Made by a program: the position numbers and the translations under genes. The notes under the pieces were generated by a model that was given only the letters and a program-made list of their open reading frames with translations, was not told where the DNA came from and did not search any database. 64,000 bases of DNA from Meiothermus sp. QL-1 (GTDB lineage Bacteria > Deinococcota > Deinococci > Deinococcales > Thermaceae), in the NCBI RefSeq assembly GCF_003351145.1, contig NZ_QQSV01000002.1, positions 1 to 64,000 of the forward strand. Direction: 5' to 3'. This document shows positions 8,524 through 17,086 of the stretch, one piece after another. Every line of letters starts with the position of its first letter. Position 1 is the stretch's first letter.

Positions 8524-9009
8524 ATGCCGGAAACCGACTTTGAAGAGAAGATGATCTTCGTGCGCCGCACCTCCAAAACCTACCAAGGAGGCCGCCGCTT
8601 TCGTTTTGGCGCTTTGGTGGCGGTGGGGGACCGCCAGGGCCGGGTGGGTCTGGGCCTGGGTAAGGCCAAGGAGGTGCCTTTGGCGGTGCAGAAGGCCAAC
8701 CACTACGCTAAACGGGATATGATCGAGGTGCCCATCCAAAACGGCACCATTCCCCACGAGGTGAGCGTGACCTGGGGTTCCTCCACCATCCTGCTGCGCC
8801 CAGCGGCCCCGGGCACAGGGGTCATTGCCGGCCAGGTGCCCCGGGCCATTTTAGAGCTGGCGGGCATCACCGATATCCTGACCAAGGAACTGGGCTCGCG
8901 CAACCCCATCAACATCGCCTACGCCACCATGGAAGCCTTGCGCCAGCTCCAGACCTGGGAGGATGTCAAGCGCTTGCGCAAGACGCCGGAGCCCGAGGAG
9001 GTGTCCTGA
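8524..9009 (+). CDS. rpsE: 30S ribosomal protein S5 (uS5)
   Basis: 161 residues from ATG 8524, which gives [16 protein letters not shown] as in Thermus S5; a TTG at 8494 in the same frame is rejected because it lies in the hairpin region. The double-stranded RNA-binding fold ([18 protein letters not shown]) and the helical C-terminus ([19 protein letters not shown]) are present. S5 acts in decoding fidelity. Its TGA overlaps the rpmD ATG. Confidence 0.96.
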   Translation: MPETDFEEKMIFVRRTSKTYQGGRRFRFGALVAVGDRQGRVGLGLGKAKEVPLAVQKANHYAKRDMIEVPIQNGTIPHEVSVTWGSSTILLRPAAPGTGVIAGQVPRAILELAGITDILTKELGSRNPINIAYATMEALRQLQTWEDVKRLRKTPEPEEVS

Positions 9010-9185
9010 TGGGAACCCTCAAGGTCCGGCTGGTCAAGAGCCCGATCGGCTACCCCAAGGACCAGAAATCGGCCCTGAAGGTTTTGGGGCTTACCAAGAT
9101 GCACCGTGTGCGGGAGCTACCGGATACCCCGGCGGTGCGGGGGCAGATTCGCAAGGTGGCCCACCTGGTGGAGGTGCTGGAATGA
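9009..9185 (+). CDS. rpmD: 50S ribosomal protein L30 (uL30)
   Basis: 58 residues, the usual bacterial L30 size: [19 protein letters not shown] then the helix and [20 protein letters not shown]. The ATG overlaps the rpsE stop (TGATG), and its TGA overlaps the rplO ATG (ATGA). Confidence 0.95.
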   Translation: MGTLKVRLVKSPIGYPKDQKSALKVLGLTKMHRVRELPDTPAVRGQIRKVAHLVEVLE

Positions 9186-9643
9186 AGCTGACCGATATTC
9201 GCCCCAACGAGGGCGCCAACAAGCGGCGCAAACGGGTTGGCCGGGGGCCAGGCTCCGGCCACGGAAAGACGGCAGGGCGGGGTCACAAAGGGCAGAAGTC
9301 GCGCTCGGGGGGGGTGAAGAACCCGGCCCGTTTTGAGGGGGGGCGCTCCACCCTGATCATGCGTCTGCCTAAGCGGGGCATGAAGAACTACTCCACCGGG
9401 GAGCTCAAGCGGGTGGAGTACCAGGTGGTGAACCTGGGGGCCATCGCCAAGCGCTTCACCTCGGGAGAGGTCAACCCTGAGGCCCTGGTCCAGGCCGGTC
9501 TGGTGCGCCCTGGCTACCCGGTCAAGGTGCTGGCCCACGGGGAGGCCAGCGCGGTGCGGGTGCACGCCCATAAGTTTTCCCAGGCAGCCATCGAGAAGCT
9601 GAAAGCAGCGGGCGGCGAGGCGGTTGTGCTCGAGGGGGCCTAG
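9182..9643 (+). CDS. rplO: 50S ribosomal protein L15 (uL15)
   Basis: 153 residues. The glycine- and arginine-rich N-terminal tail ([25 protein letters not shown]) and the globular C-terminal domain ([23 protein letters not shown]) mark it as L15, a late assembly protein. It starts in an ATGA overlap with rpmD; secY begins 1 base after the stop. Confidence 0.96.
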   Translation: MKLTDIRPNEGANKRRKRVGRGPGSGHGKTAGRGHKGQKSRSGGVKNPARFEGGRSTLIMRLPKRGMKNYSTGELKRVEYQVVNLGAIAKRFTSGEVNPEALVQAGLVRPGYPVKVLAHGEASAVRVHAHKFSQAAIEKLKAAGGEAVVLEGA

Positions 9644-9644
9644 G

Positions 9645-10967
9645 ATGCTCGCGGCCTTCCGCTCCGCCATTGTTATTCCCGAGCTGCGTAAACGCATCCT
9701 GTTTACGCTGCTGGTGCTGGCGCTGTACCGGTTGGGCACCTTCATTCCTACCCCCGGGGTGGACATCAGCAAGATCCGCGAGTTCCTCGGGACCCAGGCG
9801 GGCAGCGCCCTGGGCTTGATAAACCTATTCTCAGGCGGAAACTTCGAGCAGTTCTCCATCTTCGCCCTGGGCATTATGCCCTACATCACCGCGGCCATCA
9901 TCATGCAACTCCTGGTCACGGTGGTCCCGGCGCTGGAGAAGCTGCAGAAGGAGGGGGAGGAGGGCCGCCGCATCATCACCCAGTACACCCGTATTGGGGG
10001 GATTGCCCTAGGAGCGGTGCAAGGCCTTTTTCTGGCCACGGCCTTCTTGGGGGCCAACAACGGGGCCTTCCTTCTGCCTGGATGGGAGCCGGGCTTCTTC
10101 TTCTACTTCGTGGTGGTGGTTACCCAGGTGGCGGGCATAGCCCTGTTGCTTTGGATGGCCGAGCGCATCACCGAATACGGCATCGGCAACGGCACCAGCA
10201 TGGTGATCTTTGCTGGGATTGTGGCTTCCTGGGGACCGCAGCTGGTCCGCACCTTTGGCCTGGTGCGCACCGGGGAGGTCAACCTGATTGCCCTCCTCTT
10301 CTTCCTGGCCTTCGTCGTGCTGGCCTTTGCGGCCATGGCTGCGGTGCAGCAAGCCGAGCGGCGCATTCCGGTCCAGTACGCCCGCAAGCAGGTGGGGCGC
10401 AGGATGTTTGGGGGGCAGGCCACTTATATCCCCATCAAACTCAATGCCGCCGGGGTGATCCCCATCATCTTTGCAGCGGCCCTGCTGCAGCTTCCGCTTT
10501 TTCTTACCGGGGTCTTCCCGGACTCCTCGGTGGCCCAGGCGGTGGCCAACTTTTTCACCCCCAACCGCTTCCCAGGGCTCCTGATCGAGGTGCTCCTCAT
10601 CATCGGCTTCACCTATGTCTACACCGCGGTGCAGTTTGACCCCCGGCGTATCTCGGAGAACCTGCGGGAGTACGGCGGCTTTATCCCGGGTATTCGACCG
10701 GGCGAGCCTACGGTGAAGTTTTTGGAGCACATCGTCTCTCGTCTTACCCTCTGGGGGGCCATCTTTTTGGGGTTGGTGGCGGCCCTGCCCACCATCATGC
10801 AGAACCTGACCGGGGTGACCACCCTGGCCTTCCACTTTTCCGGTATCAGCCTCCTGATCGTGGTGGGGGTAGCCCTTGACACCCTGCGCCAGATCGAGGC
10901 CCAGCTCCAGATGCGCAACTACGAGGGCTTCCTTTCGCGTGGTCGTCTGCGGGGGCGCACCCGCTAG
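9645..10967 (+). CDS. secY: Protein translocase subunit SecY
   Basis: 440 residues and ten hydrophobic segments, matching Thermus SecY (438). The start MLAAFRSAIVIPELRKRILF fits the family and follows the rplO stop directly; an earlier frame start inside rplO is not needed. Signature segments include GIMPYITAAIIMQLLV and the cytosolic C5 loop (FIPGIRPGEPT) that docks SecA and the ribosome. It forms the inner-membrane channel with SecE and SecG, which lie elsewhere. Confidence 0.97.
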   Translation: MLAAFRSAIVIPELRKRILFTLLVLALYRLGTFIPTPGVDISKIREFLGTQAGSALGLINLFSGGNFEQFSIFALGIMPYITAAIIMQLLVTVVPALEKLQKEGEEGRRIITQYTRIGGIALGAVQGLFLATAFLGANNGAFLLPGWEPGFFFYFVVVVTQVAGIALLLWMAERITEYGIGNGTSMVIFAGIVASWGPQLVRTFGLVRTGEVNLIALLFFLAFVVLAFAAMAAVQQAERRIPVQYARKQVGRRMFGGQATYIPIKLNAAGVIPIIFAAALLQLPLFLTGVFPDSSVAQAVANFFTPNRFPGLLIEVLLIIGFTYVYTAVQFDPRRISENLREYGGFIPGIRPGEPTVKFLEHIVSRLTLWGAIFLGLVAALPTIMQNLTGVTTLAFHFSGISLLIVVGVALDTLRQIEAQLQMRNYEGFLSRGRLRGRTR

Positions 10968-10984
10968 AAGAGGAGAGCGTTGCG

Positions 10985-11557
10985 ATGGCAGAGGCGGTGA
11001 TTTTTCTAGGCCCCCCCGGAGCGGGCAAGGGCACCCAGGCCAAACGGTTGGCGGCTGACCTGGGCTTCAGGCAGCTCTCCACCGGGGAGATTCTCCGCAG
11101 CCATGTGGCCCGCGGCACCGAGCTGGGCAGGCTGGCCAAGCCCCTCATGGACGCGGGCAAGCTGGTTCCAGACGAAATTATTCTGGGTATCATCGGCGAG
11201 GAACTGGCCGCGATGCCCAACCCCCGGGTCATCTTCGACGGTTTTCCCCGGACCCTGGCCCAGGCCGAGGCTTTGGACAGGTTGCTGGCTGAGCGGCAGA
11301 TTCGTCTGCTGGGGGTTTTGCTGGTAACGGCCCCTGAGGAGGAGCTGATCCGACGCCTTTTAGGCCGGGCCCAGCAGGAGGGGCGCTCGGACGACAACGA
11401 GGAGACCATCCGGGCCCGTATGGTGGAGTACCGCCAGAAGACCCAGCCTTTGGTGGACTACTACGCCCGCACCGGGAGCCTGAAGGAAATCAACGGTCTG
11501 GGTCAGGTGGAAGAGGTCTATCAGGCTATCCAGGCAGCGCTGGGGCTTCGGGCTTAG
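10985..11557 (+). CDS. adk: Adenylate kinase
   Basis: 190 residues. The P-loop GPPGAGKGTQ is near residues 8-17, the NMP-binding part is FRQLSTGEILRSHV, and the substrate motif is FDGFPRTLAQAE. The LID is the short type without the four zinc cysteines. The enzyme interconverts ATP + AMP and 2 ADP. It lies between secY and map, the usual place in this operon. Confidence 0.97.
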   Translation: MAEAVIFLGPPGAGKGTQAKRLAADLGFRQLSTGEILRSHVARGTELGRLAKPLMDAGKLVPDEIILGIIGEELAAMPNPRVIFDGFPRTLAQAEALDRLLAERQIRLLGVLLVTAPEEELIRRLLGRAQQEGRSDDNEETIRARMVEYRQKTQPLVDYYARTGSLKEINGLGQVEEVYQAIQAALGLRA

Positions 11558-11559
11558 CC

Positions 11560-12351
11560 ATGGCCATCTACATCAAGTCACCCTGGGAGATTGAGAAGAT
11601 GACCAAAACCGGTCAGCTCCACACCGCCATTTTTGCCGAGGTGGAGCCCCATATCCGTCCCGGGGTGAGCACCTACGAGCTGGACCAGCTCATCCTGCAG
11701 GCCATTGAGCGGGTGGGGGGCAAGGCCCCGCAGATCGGCTACCGGGCAGGGGGCACGGTACCCTATCCCAGCGCGACCTGCATGTCGGTGGACGATGTGG
11801 TGGTGCATGGCCTTCCCTCCAAGCGGCCCTTGCGGGAGGGGGAGCTTCTTAAAATCGACTTCCTCTTCACCTACGATGGCTATACCACCGACATGGCCCG
11901 GACCTATGCCATTGGCAGGGTTTCTCCGGAGGCTGAGCGGCTCATGCGGGTCACCGAGGAGGCCTTCTGGGTAGGATTTGAGCTTCTGCGTCCGGGAAAA
12001 CGAATTGGGGATGTGGGTGCAGCGGTACAGGACTTTGTGGAGCGTCAGCACGGTCTGTGGTGCATTCGCGAGATGGTGGGGCACGGGGTGGGCCGTGAAC
12101 TTCACGAAGATCCCCAGGTGCCCAACTACGGTGAGCCGGGCAAGGGGCCCAAGCTGCGCCCGGGCATGACCCTGGCCTTTGAGCCTATGGTTGCTTTATA
12201 CCCGGCCAAGATGGTAATATTGCAGGATGGTTGGACGGCCACGGTTGGAAAAGGCAACCTGGCGGCCCACTACGAAAACACGGTCCTCATAACCGAGTCT
12301 GGCCCTCGCCTCCTGACGGGGAGCCAGAAGTCTATGCCGGTAGGCCGGTAG
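11560..12351 (+). CDS. map: Methionine aminopeptidase, type I
   Basis: 263 residues. The metal ligands are visible in IDFLFTYDGYTTDMA (two aspartates), GHGVGRELHEDP (histidine) and FEPMVALYP (glutamate), with the last glutamate in AHYENTVLIT. The enzyme removes the initiator methionine from new proteins. It starts 2 bases after adk. The C-terminal tail (TGSQKSMPVGR) is a short extra. Confidence 0.96.
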   Translation: MAIYIKSPWEIEKMTKTGQLHTAIFAEVEPHIRPGVSTYELDQLILQAIERVGGKAPQIGYRAGGTVPYPSATCMSVDDVVVHGLPSKRPLREGELLKIDFLFTYDGYTTDMARTYAIGRVSPEAERLMRVTEEAFWVGFELLRPGKRIGDVGAAVQDFVERQHGLWCIREMVGHGVGRELHEDPQVPNYGEPGKGPKLRPGMTLAFEPMVALYPAKMVILQDGWTATVGKGNLAAHYENTVLITESGPRLLTGSQKSMPVGR

Positions 12352-12366
12352 TGCGAGGAGGAGCGC

Positions 12367-12585
12367 TTGCCCAAGGAGAAGGACACCATTCGTGCAGAGG
12401 GTGTGGTCAGTGAGGCCCTGCCCAACACCACCTTCCGGGTGCAGCTTGACAACGGTCCGGAGATACTTTGCTACATCTCCGGCAAGATGCGGATGAACTA
12501 CATCCGAATTCTGCCGGGCGACCGGGTGGTGGTGGAGATCACCCCCTACGACCCCACCCGCGGGCGGATTGTGTACCGGCGATAG
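12367..12585 (+). CDS. infA: Translation initiation factor IF-1
   Basis: 72 residues, exactly the Thermus length. The start codon is TTG after GAGGAGGAGC. The OB fold with [20 protein letters not shown] and the end [11 protein letters not shown] are conserved. IF-1 blocks the A site during initiation. The weak start codon may limit its output compared with the ribosomal proteins around it. Confidence 0.96.
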   Translation: MPKEKDTIRAEGVVSEALPNTTFRVQLDNGPEILCYISGKMRMNYIRILPGDRVVVEITPYDPTRGRIVYRR

Positions 12586-12598
12586 CGAGGGAGCCAAG

Positions 12599-12712
12599 AT
12601 GAAAGTGCGTACTTCGGTCAAGAGAATGTGCGACAAGTGCAAGGTAATTCGCCGTCGTGGGCGTGTCTACGTGATCTGCGAAGACCCCACCCACAAGCAG
12701 CGGCAGGGCTAG
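12599..12712 (+). CDS. rpmJ: 50S ribosomal protein L36 (bL36), zinc form
   Basis: 37 residues: [20 protein letters not shown] and so on. C11, C14, C27 and H32 form the zinc ribbon, so this protein is the C-plus form while S4 and S14 nearby are C-minus. GAGGGAGCCAAG precedes the ATG. It sits between infA and rpsM as usual. Confidence 0.95.
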   Translation: MKVRTSVKRMCDKCKVIRRRGRVYVICEDPTHKQRQG

Positions 12713-12722
12713 GAGGTAAGGG

Positions 12723-13103
12723 ATGGCGCGTATCGCAGGTGTGGAGATCCCCCGCAACAAGCGCGTGGATGTGGCCCTGACCTACATCTACGGAATCGGC
12801 CCGGCCCGGGCCAAGGAGGCCCTGGAAGCGACCCAAGTGAACCCTGCCACCCGGGTAAAGGACCTGACCGAGGCCGAGGTGGCCCGCTTGCGCGAGTTTG
12901 TGGAGGGTAAGTACAAGCTCGAGGGCGAGCTGCGGGCTGAGGTGGCCGCCAACATCAAGCGGCTGATGGATATCGGTTGCTACCGGGGTCTGCGTCACCG
13001 CCGGGGGATGCCGGTGCGGGGACAGCGCACCCGCACCAATGCCCGTACCCGCAAAGGGCCCCGCAAAACGGTGGCAGGGAAGAAGAAAGCGCCCCGCAAG
13101 TAA
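12723..13103 (+). CDS. rpsM: 30S ribosomal protein S13 (uS13)
   Basis: 126 residues. It has the helix-hairpin-helix region ([17 protein letters not shown]) and the basic C-terminal tail ([18 protein letters not shown]) that reaches the P-site tRNA. AGGAGGTAAGGG precedes the ATG. A 61-base spacer separates it from rpsK; that spacer holds only an imperfect AAAG-CGC/GCG-CTTT pairing. Confidence 0.96.
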   Translation: MARIAGVEIPRNKRVDVALTYIYGIGPARAKEALEATQVNPATRVKDLTEAEVARLREFVEGKYKLEGELRAEVAANIKRLMDIGCYRGLRHRRGMPVRGQRTRTNARTRKGPRKTVAGKKKAPRK

Positions 13104-13164
13104 CAAAGCGCCAGCGGAGACTCCAGGTGCCCTGCGCCTTTGCGCGGGCTAGAACGAGGAGAGT

Positions 13165-13563
13165 ATGGCCGAGAAGAAAACTACAGGTCGGAAGAAAAAG
13201 GTCAAGCGTCAGGTGCCCTCTGGGAAGGCCTTTATCCACGCTTCGTACAACAACACCATCGTCACCATAACCGACCCCGAGGGTAACCCGGTCACCTGGT
13301 CCTCGGGTGGGGTGATTGGCTACAAGGGCAGCCGCAAGGGCACCCCATACGCCGCCCAGCTTGCCGCTATGGATGCGGCCAAGAAGGCCCAGGGCTTTGG
13401 CATGACCAGCGTGGAGGTGGTGGTGCGGGGTACCGGGGCGGGCCGTGAGCAGGCCATACGGGCCTTGCAGGCCAGCGGGTTGCAGGTGCGCTCAATTGTG
13501 GATGACACGCCGGTGCCCCACAACGGCTGCCGCCCGCGCAAGAAGTTTCGCAAAGCGGTCTAG
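13165..13563 (+). CDS. rpsK: 30S ribosomal protein S11 (uS11)
   Basis: 132 residues with the S11 core [21 protein letters not shown] and the C-terminal [17 protein letters not shown]. The N-terminal tail is lysine-rich. S11 forms the platform and contacts mRNA in the E site. GAGGAGAGT precedes the ATG. It is followed by the 91-base rpsD leader. Confidence 0.97.
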   Translation: MAEKKTTGRKKKVKRQVPSGKAFIHASYNNTIVTITDPEGNPVTWSSGGVIGYKGSRKGTPYAAQLAAMDAAKKAQGFGMTSVEVVVRGTGAGREQAIRALQASGLQVRSIVDDTPVPHNGCRPRKKFRKAV

Positions 13564-13576
13564 AGGCTTTTTCGCA

Positions 13577-13622
13577 GGGGTGAAACTTTGGTTCCCTGTT
13601 TCACCCCGTCTTCCTGGGAACC
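13577..13622 (+). promoter_or_regulatory. Predicted H-type pseudoknot before rpsD (candidate S4 autoregulatory site)
   Basis: Stem 1 is a perfect 10-bp helix, GGGGTGAAAC (13577-13586) with GTTTCACCCC (13598-13607). Inside its 11-base loop lies GGTTCCC (13590-13596), which is perfectly complementary to GGGAACC (13616-13622) downstream. The connecting loops are 3, 1 and 8 bases, which is sterically reasonable for an H-type knot. The rpsD ATG lies 32 bases further on. S4 represses the E. coli alpha operon through a pseudoknot, so analogy suggests autoregulation, but the sequence resembles no leader I recognise. Confidence 0.65.
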
Positions 13623-13654
13623 CGGAAGCTTTAGCTGCCGCATGAGGAGAGAGA

Positions 13655-14272
13655 ATGGGTCGCTATAGAGGACCAATCGTAAAAGTGGCGCGTCACCTTG
13701 GGGTGAACATCGCCGAGACCGAGAAGGTACAGAAGTATCTTGACCGCCGCCCGTACGCTCCTGGCCAGCATGGGCAGAAGCGCAAGGGACGCCCTTCCGA
13801 CTACGCGGTGCGCCTGCGTGAAAAGCAGAAGCTGCGCTTCATCTACAACCTGTCGGAGACCCAGTTCCGCAACCTCTTTGAGGAGGCCAGCCGCAAGAAG
13901 GGGGTGACGGGCACCGTCTTCCTGCAGCTCCTGGAGAGCCGGCTGGACAACGTGGTCTTCCGCATGGGGATTGCCTCCACCCGGCGCCAAGCCCGGCAGT
14001 TTGTGCGCCACGGGCACATCCTGGTCAACGGGCGCCGGGTAACCCTCCCGGGCTACCGGCTTAGGCCGGGGGATGAGGTGAGGGTTTCGGAGCGGGCCAA
14101 GAAGATGGAGTTCATCATTCAAAACGTCGAGCGCTTCAAGAACCGCAAGGCCTTCCCCTGGCTCGAGTTCAACCCCGAGACCATGACCGGCAAATTCCTG
14201 CGCCTACCTGAGCGGGAGATGCTCTCGTTGCCGGTCAACGAGCAGCTCGTGATCGAGTTCTACTCCCGATAG
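13655..14272 (+). CDS. rpsD: 30S ribosomal protein S4 (uS4), cysteine-free form
   Basis: 205 residues. The S4 core [20 protein letters not shown] and the S4 RNA-binding domain ([24 protein letters not shown]) are clear. The N-terminus has no cysteine, while T. thermophilus S4 binds zinc there (CRLC and later cysteines). The form resembles Deinococcus S4 as I recall it. S4 starts 30S assembly. The ATG follows GAGGAGAGAGA. Confidence 0.97.
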   Translation: MGRYRGPIVKVARHLGVNIAETEKVQKYLDRRPYAPGQHGQKRKGRPSDYAVRLREKQKLRFIYNLSETQFRNLFEEASRKKGVTGTVFLQLLESRLDNVVFRMGIASTRRQARQFVRHGHILVNGRRVTLPGYRLRPGDEVRVSERAKKMEFIIQNVERFKNRKAFPWLEFNPETMTGKFLRLPEREMLSLPVNEQLVIEFYSR

Positions 14273-14314
14273 TCCGCGCCATCGGAGCCGACCGCGCCTC
14301 CGGAGGAGGTCAAT

Positions 14315-15274
14315 TTGGAAACCACCAAGACCAAAGCCCCTGTCTTCAATGCCCGTATTGACGGCAACTACGGCGAATTCGTGCTCGAGCCCCTCGAGCG
14401 GGGCTTCGGCGTGACTTTGGGGAACCCTCTGCGTCGCATTCTCCTCTCCTCAATTCCGGGCACCGCTGTCACCAGCGTGTACATCGAGGATGTGCTGCAT
14501 GAATTCTCCCCAATCCCTGGGGTCAAGGAGGACGCCATGCAGCTCATCCTGAACCTCAAGGAGCTGGTGGTGCGCTTCGCACAGCCGGGCAGCGGGCCCA
14601 AGATCCTGACCCTGCGGGCCACCGGGCCCAGGGTGATTTACGCCCGCGACCTCGAGTGCCCCCCCGATGCCGAGGTTGTCAACCCCGACCTCTACCTCGC
14701 TACGCTAGAAGAGAAGGGCAAGCTGGTGATGGAGATTCGGGTAGACGAGGGGGTGGGGTATGTGCCGGCCGAGAAGCATGGGATCAAGGACCGCATCTCC
14801 TCGATTCCTGTGGACGCTCTTTACTCCCCGGTGCGCCGGGTGGCCTACCAGGTGGAGGATACCCGGCTGGGCCAGCGCACCGACCTGGACAAGCTGACCC
14901 TGCGGGTCTGGACCAACGGGGCCATCTCGCCCATGGACGCTCTTCAGCGGGCGGTGACCATTTTGCGTGAGCAGCTCAGCTTCTTCGACCAGTCGCCGGT
15001 CATGCGCCTGGAGTCCAAGCCCGCCGCTGCGGCCCCTGCCCAACCCTCCCAACCGGCTCCGCCGCCCCCCTCCAGGGCGGTGGGGTTGACCCTGGAGGAC
15101 CTGGGTCTGACCACGCGGGTGCTCCATAACCTCAAGGAAGAGGGGATTGAGAGCGTGGAGAGCCTATTGGCGCTCTCCGAAAAGGAGCTCAAAAAGGTAC
15201 CGGGGATTGGCGATCGCAGCCTGCAGGAGATCAAGGACTGCCTGGCCCAGCACGGGCTGAGCATAAGGGAGTAG
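14315..15274 (+). CDS. rpoA: RNA polymerase alpha subunit
   Basis: 319 residues from a TTG start after GGAGGAGGTCAA. The N-terminal dimer domain includes FGVTLGNPLRRILLSSIPG. An alanine- and proline-rich linker (AAPAQPSQPAPPPPSRA) leads to the C-terminal domain with two helix-hairpin-helix elements (LEDLGLTTRVLHNLKEEGI and LKKVPGIGDRSLQEIK). Alpha dimerises to start polymerase assembly and binds activators and UP elements. Confidence 0.97.
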   Translation: METTKTKAPVFNARIDGNYGEFVLEPLERGFGVTLGNPLRRILLSSIPGTAVTSVYIEDVLHEFSPIPGVKEDAMQLILNLKELVVRFAQPGSGPKILTLRATGPRVIYARDLECPPDAEVVNPDLYLATLEEKGKLVMEIRVDEGVGYVPAEKHGIKDRISSIPVDALYSPVRRVAYQVEDTRLGQRTDLDKLTLRVWTNGAISPMDALQRAVTILREQLSFFDQSPVMRLESKPAAAAPAQPSQPAPPPPSRAVGLTLEDLGLTTRVLHNLKEEGIESVESLLALSEKELKKVPGIGDRSLQEIKDCLAQHGLSIRE

Positions 15275-15280
15275 GTATCT

Positions 15281-15766
15281 ATGCGTCACCGCAAAGCTGG
15301 TAGAAAACTGAACCGCCACTCGGCGCACCGGGTGGCCCTGTTCCGCAACCTGGCCAAGAGCCTGTTGCTCTCGCCGGAGGGGCGGATTGTCACCACCATT
15401 CCCAAGGCCAAGGAGCTGGTGGGCTTTGTGGACCACCTGATTACCACCGCGAAGAAAGCCCCCACCCTCAAGGTGCCGGAGGGGGTTCGCTTTACCAAGC
15501 GCCGCGATAAGGATGGGCGCGAGCTGCCCCTGAAGGAGGGCGAGCGCCTGGCCACTCCGGAGGAGCTGGCTGCCTATGCCCGACGCAACCACCTGCGCCG
15601 CCAGCTCCTGCGCGACCTGCACGACCCCAAGCTGGTCAAACGTCTTTTGGAAGAGATCGCCCCCCGCTACGCCGACCGCCCAGGGGGCTACACCCGGGTG
15701 TTGAAGCTGGCCCTGCGCCGCCGGGGCGATGGCACCCAGCTCGCCCTGGTGGAGCTGGTGAGCTGA
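15281..15766 (+). CDS. rplQ: 50S ribosomal protein L17 (bL17) with internal insertion
   Basis: 161 residues; Thermus L17 has about 118 as I recall. The ends match well (MRHRKAGRKLNRHSAHR and GGYTRVLKLALRRRGDGTQLALVEL). About 40 extra residues lie near positions 60-100, rich in charged residues (RFTKRRDKDGRELPLKEGE). L17 lies near the tunnel exit. It is the last gene of the operon, with the terminator 18 bases after its stop. Confidence 0.95.
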   Translation: MRHRKAGRKLNRHSAHRVALFRNLAKSLLLSPEGRIVTTIPKAKELVGFVDHLITTAKKAPTLKVPEGVRFTKRRDKDGRELPLKEGERLATPEELAAYARRNHLRRQLLRDLHDPKLVKRLLEEIAPRYADRPGGYTRVLKLALRRRGDGTQLALVELVS

Positions 15767-15783
15767 GCGTTTACCTTTCTCTT

Positions 15784-15806
15784 CCCGCCCGATGGGCGGG
15801 TTTTTT
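15784..15806 (+). terminator. Intrinsic terminator of the ribosomal operon
   Basis: CCCGCCC (15784-15790) and GGGCGGG (15794-15800) form a 7-bp GC helix with loop GAT, followed at once by six T. It closes the long operon after rplQ. The T-run touches the stop codon of the convergent S41 peptidase gene. Confidence 0.92.
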
Positions 15807-17082
15807 AGCGATTGCCCGCCCGAATTCCCAGCGCCTCCAGGGCCTTCTCGAAGGGAAGGTCGCGCCCGGTGTTGGCCAGCTGCTCTATGGAGCTCTGTAC
15901 CACGATGTCGGGAAGAGCCCGCTCGGGATATGGGGTGCCGTCGGCAAAGTAGGCCCGGTTGTAGGAAATGCTTAGGGCCCCGCCGTTGATCAGGTTGAAG
16001 GGGCGGGTGGTGGTGTTGCCAATACCCAGGGTGGGCACCCCGATCAGGGGGGCGACCCGGGCTTTTTGGATGGCTGCGGCCAGGTACTCCCCGCCCGAGG
16101 CGGTGTTCTCGTCGATAAGCACGGCCAGGGGTCCCCGCCAGCGGGCTAGGAAAGGTAGGTTGGCGCTTTCGGTCTGGCCGTTGCGGGTGATGGTCAGGCG
16201 CCCATCGCGGATACGGAACTCGGTGCGCTCGGTCTGATAGCGGTCGGAGAGGGCCACGTAGGCCTCGTCCAGGAAGGCCGCGGCGGCTAGAATCATCTCG
16301 TTGAGAAGACCGCCGGAGTTGCCCCGCAGCTCCAGAATCATGGCCCGGGCTCCCTTCTGCTGGGCCTCGCGCACCAGCTCGTGCACCCTTCGGCCCACCT
16401 GGCCCTGGGCGTCGAAGTCGGGGATACGGAGAACGGCCACCCCGTCGGGCCGGAGCTTGAGCGAGGGGAAGCGGGCCAGGTTGATCTCCCGCCCGGTGAG
16501 GGTGATCTCCAGCCGCTGCCGTTCGGGGCCCCGAAGGATGGTGAGGACCACAGGTCGTCCGCTCTGCACGGCCTGCACCAGGAACTGGGCGGCCTGGTTT
16601 TCGTCGGGAAGCTCATTTAGGGGGCGACCGTTGACGGCGATGATGCGGTCGCCGTACTGGAGGCCGGCCTCATCGGCAGGGCCTCCCTCCACCACGTCCA
16701 CGATCAGCCGGTCGCGGGAGCCTGGGATGGGCACGTGGGTGATGCCGATGCGCAGGGTGCGGGAGGGGGCGTTGCCCTGGCGGCTTTCGCGCGCGCTGCG
16801 CAGGGCCTCGGGGCTCAGGTAGTAGGTGTGGTTGTCCCTGAGCTCCTCGATCATGCGCTGGATAACCGGCACAGCCTGGTCATAGGGGCAGCTCTCCCTC
16901 CTTGGGGCGCAGACCCGCTCCAGCTCCCCTTGGTAGCGGGCGGTGAGCTCCTTGAGGCTGAGGGTGGAGGGTCCGTTGTAGTAGAACTCCAGGTAGAAGC
17001 TGGCCTGGTCAAAGAGGTCCTGGGCGGGCGAGGCCAGAACCGGGGCCAGCAGAAGCGCCAGGGTGGCCAGAACTTTCCGCAT
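15805..17082 (-). CDS. S41-family peptidase-like protein with PDZ domain (paralog 1)
   Basis: 425 residues. A signal peptide (MRKVLATLALLLAPVLA) is followed by a helical N-domain, a PDZ domain (VVEGGPADEAGLQYGDRIIAV) and an S41 core (ILELRGNSGG, then DENTASGGEYLAAAIQ with the likely nucleophilic serine). The position where C-terminal processing peptidases carry the catalytic lysine (TFGKG) reads TLGIG. The protein is probably periplasmic; it may use another mechanism or be inactive. It lies 4 bases after paralog 2 and is probably co-transcribed with it. Confidence 0.8.
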   Translation of the reverse strand: MRKVLATLALLLAPVLASPAQDLFDQASFYLEFYYNGPSTLSLKELTARYQGELERVCAPRRESCPYDQAVPVIQRMIEELRDNHTYYLSPEALRSARESRQGNAPSRTLRIGITHVPIPGSRDRLIVDVVEGGPADEAGLQYGDRIIAVNGRPLNELPDENQAAQFLVQAVQSGRPVVLTILRGPERQRLEITLTGREINLARFPSLKLRPDGVAVLRIPDFDAQGQVGRRVHELVREAQQKGARAMILELRGNSGGLLNEMILAAAAFLDEAYVALSDRYQTERTEFRIRDGRLTITRNGQTESANLPFLARWRGPLAVLIDENTASGGEYLAAAIQKARVAPLIGVPTLGIGNTTTRPFNLINGGALSISYNRAYFADGTPYPERALPDIVVQSSIEQLANTGRDLPFEKALEALGIRAGNR

Positions 17083-17086
17083 AGCT

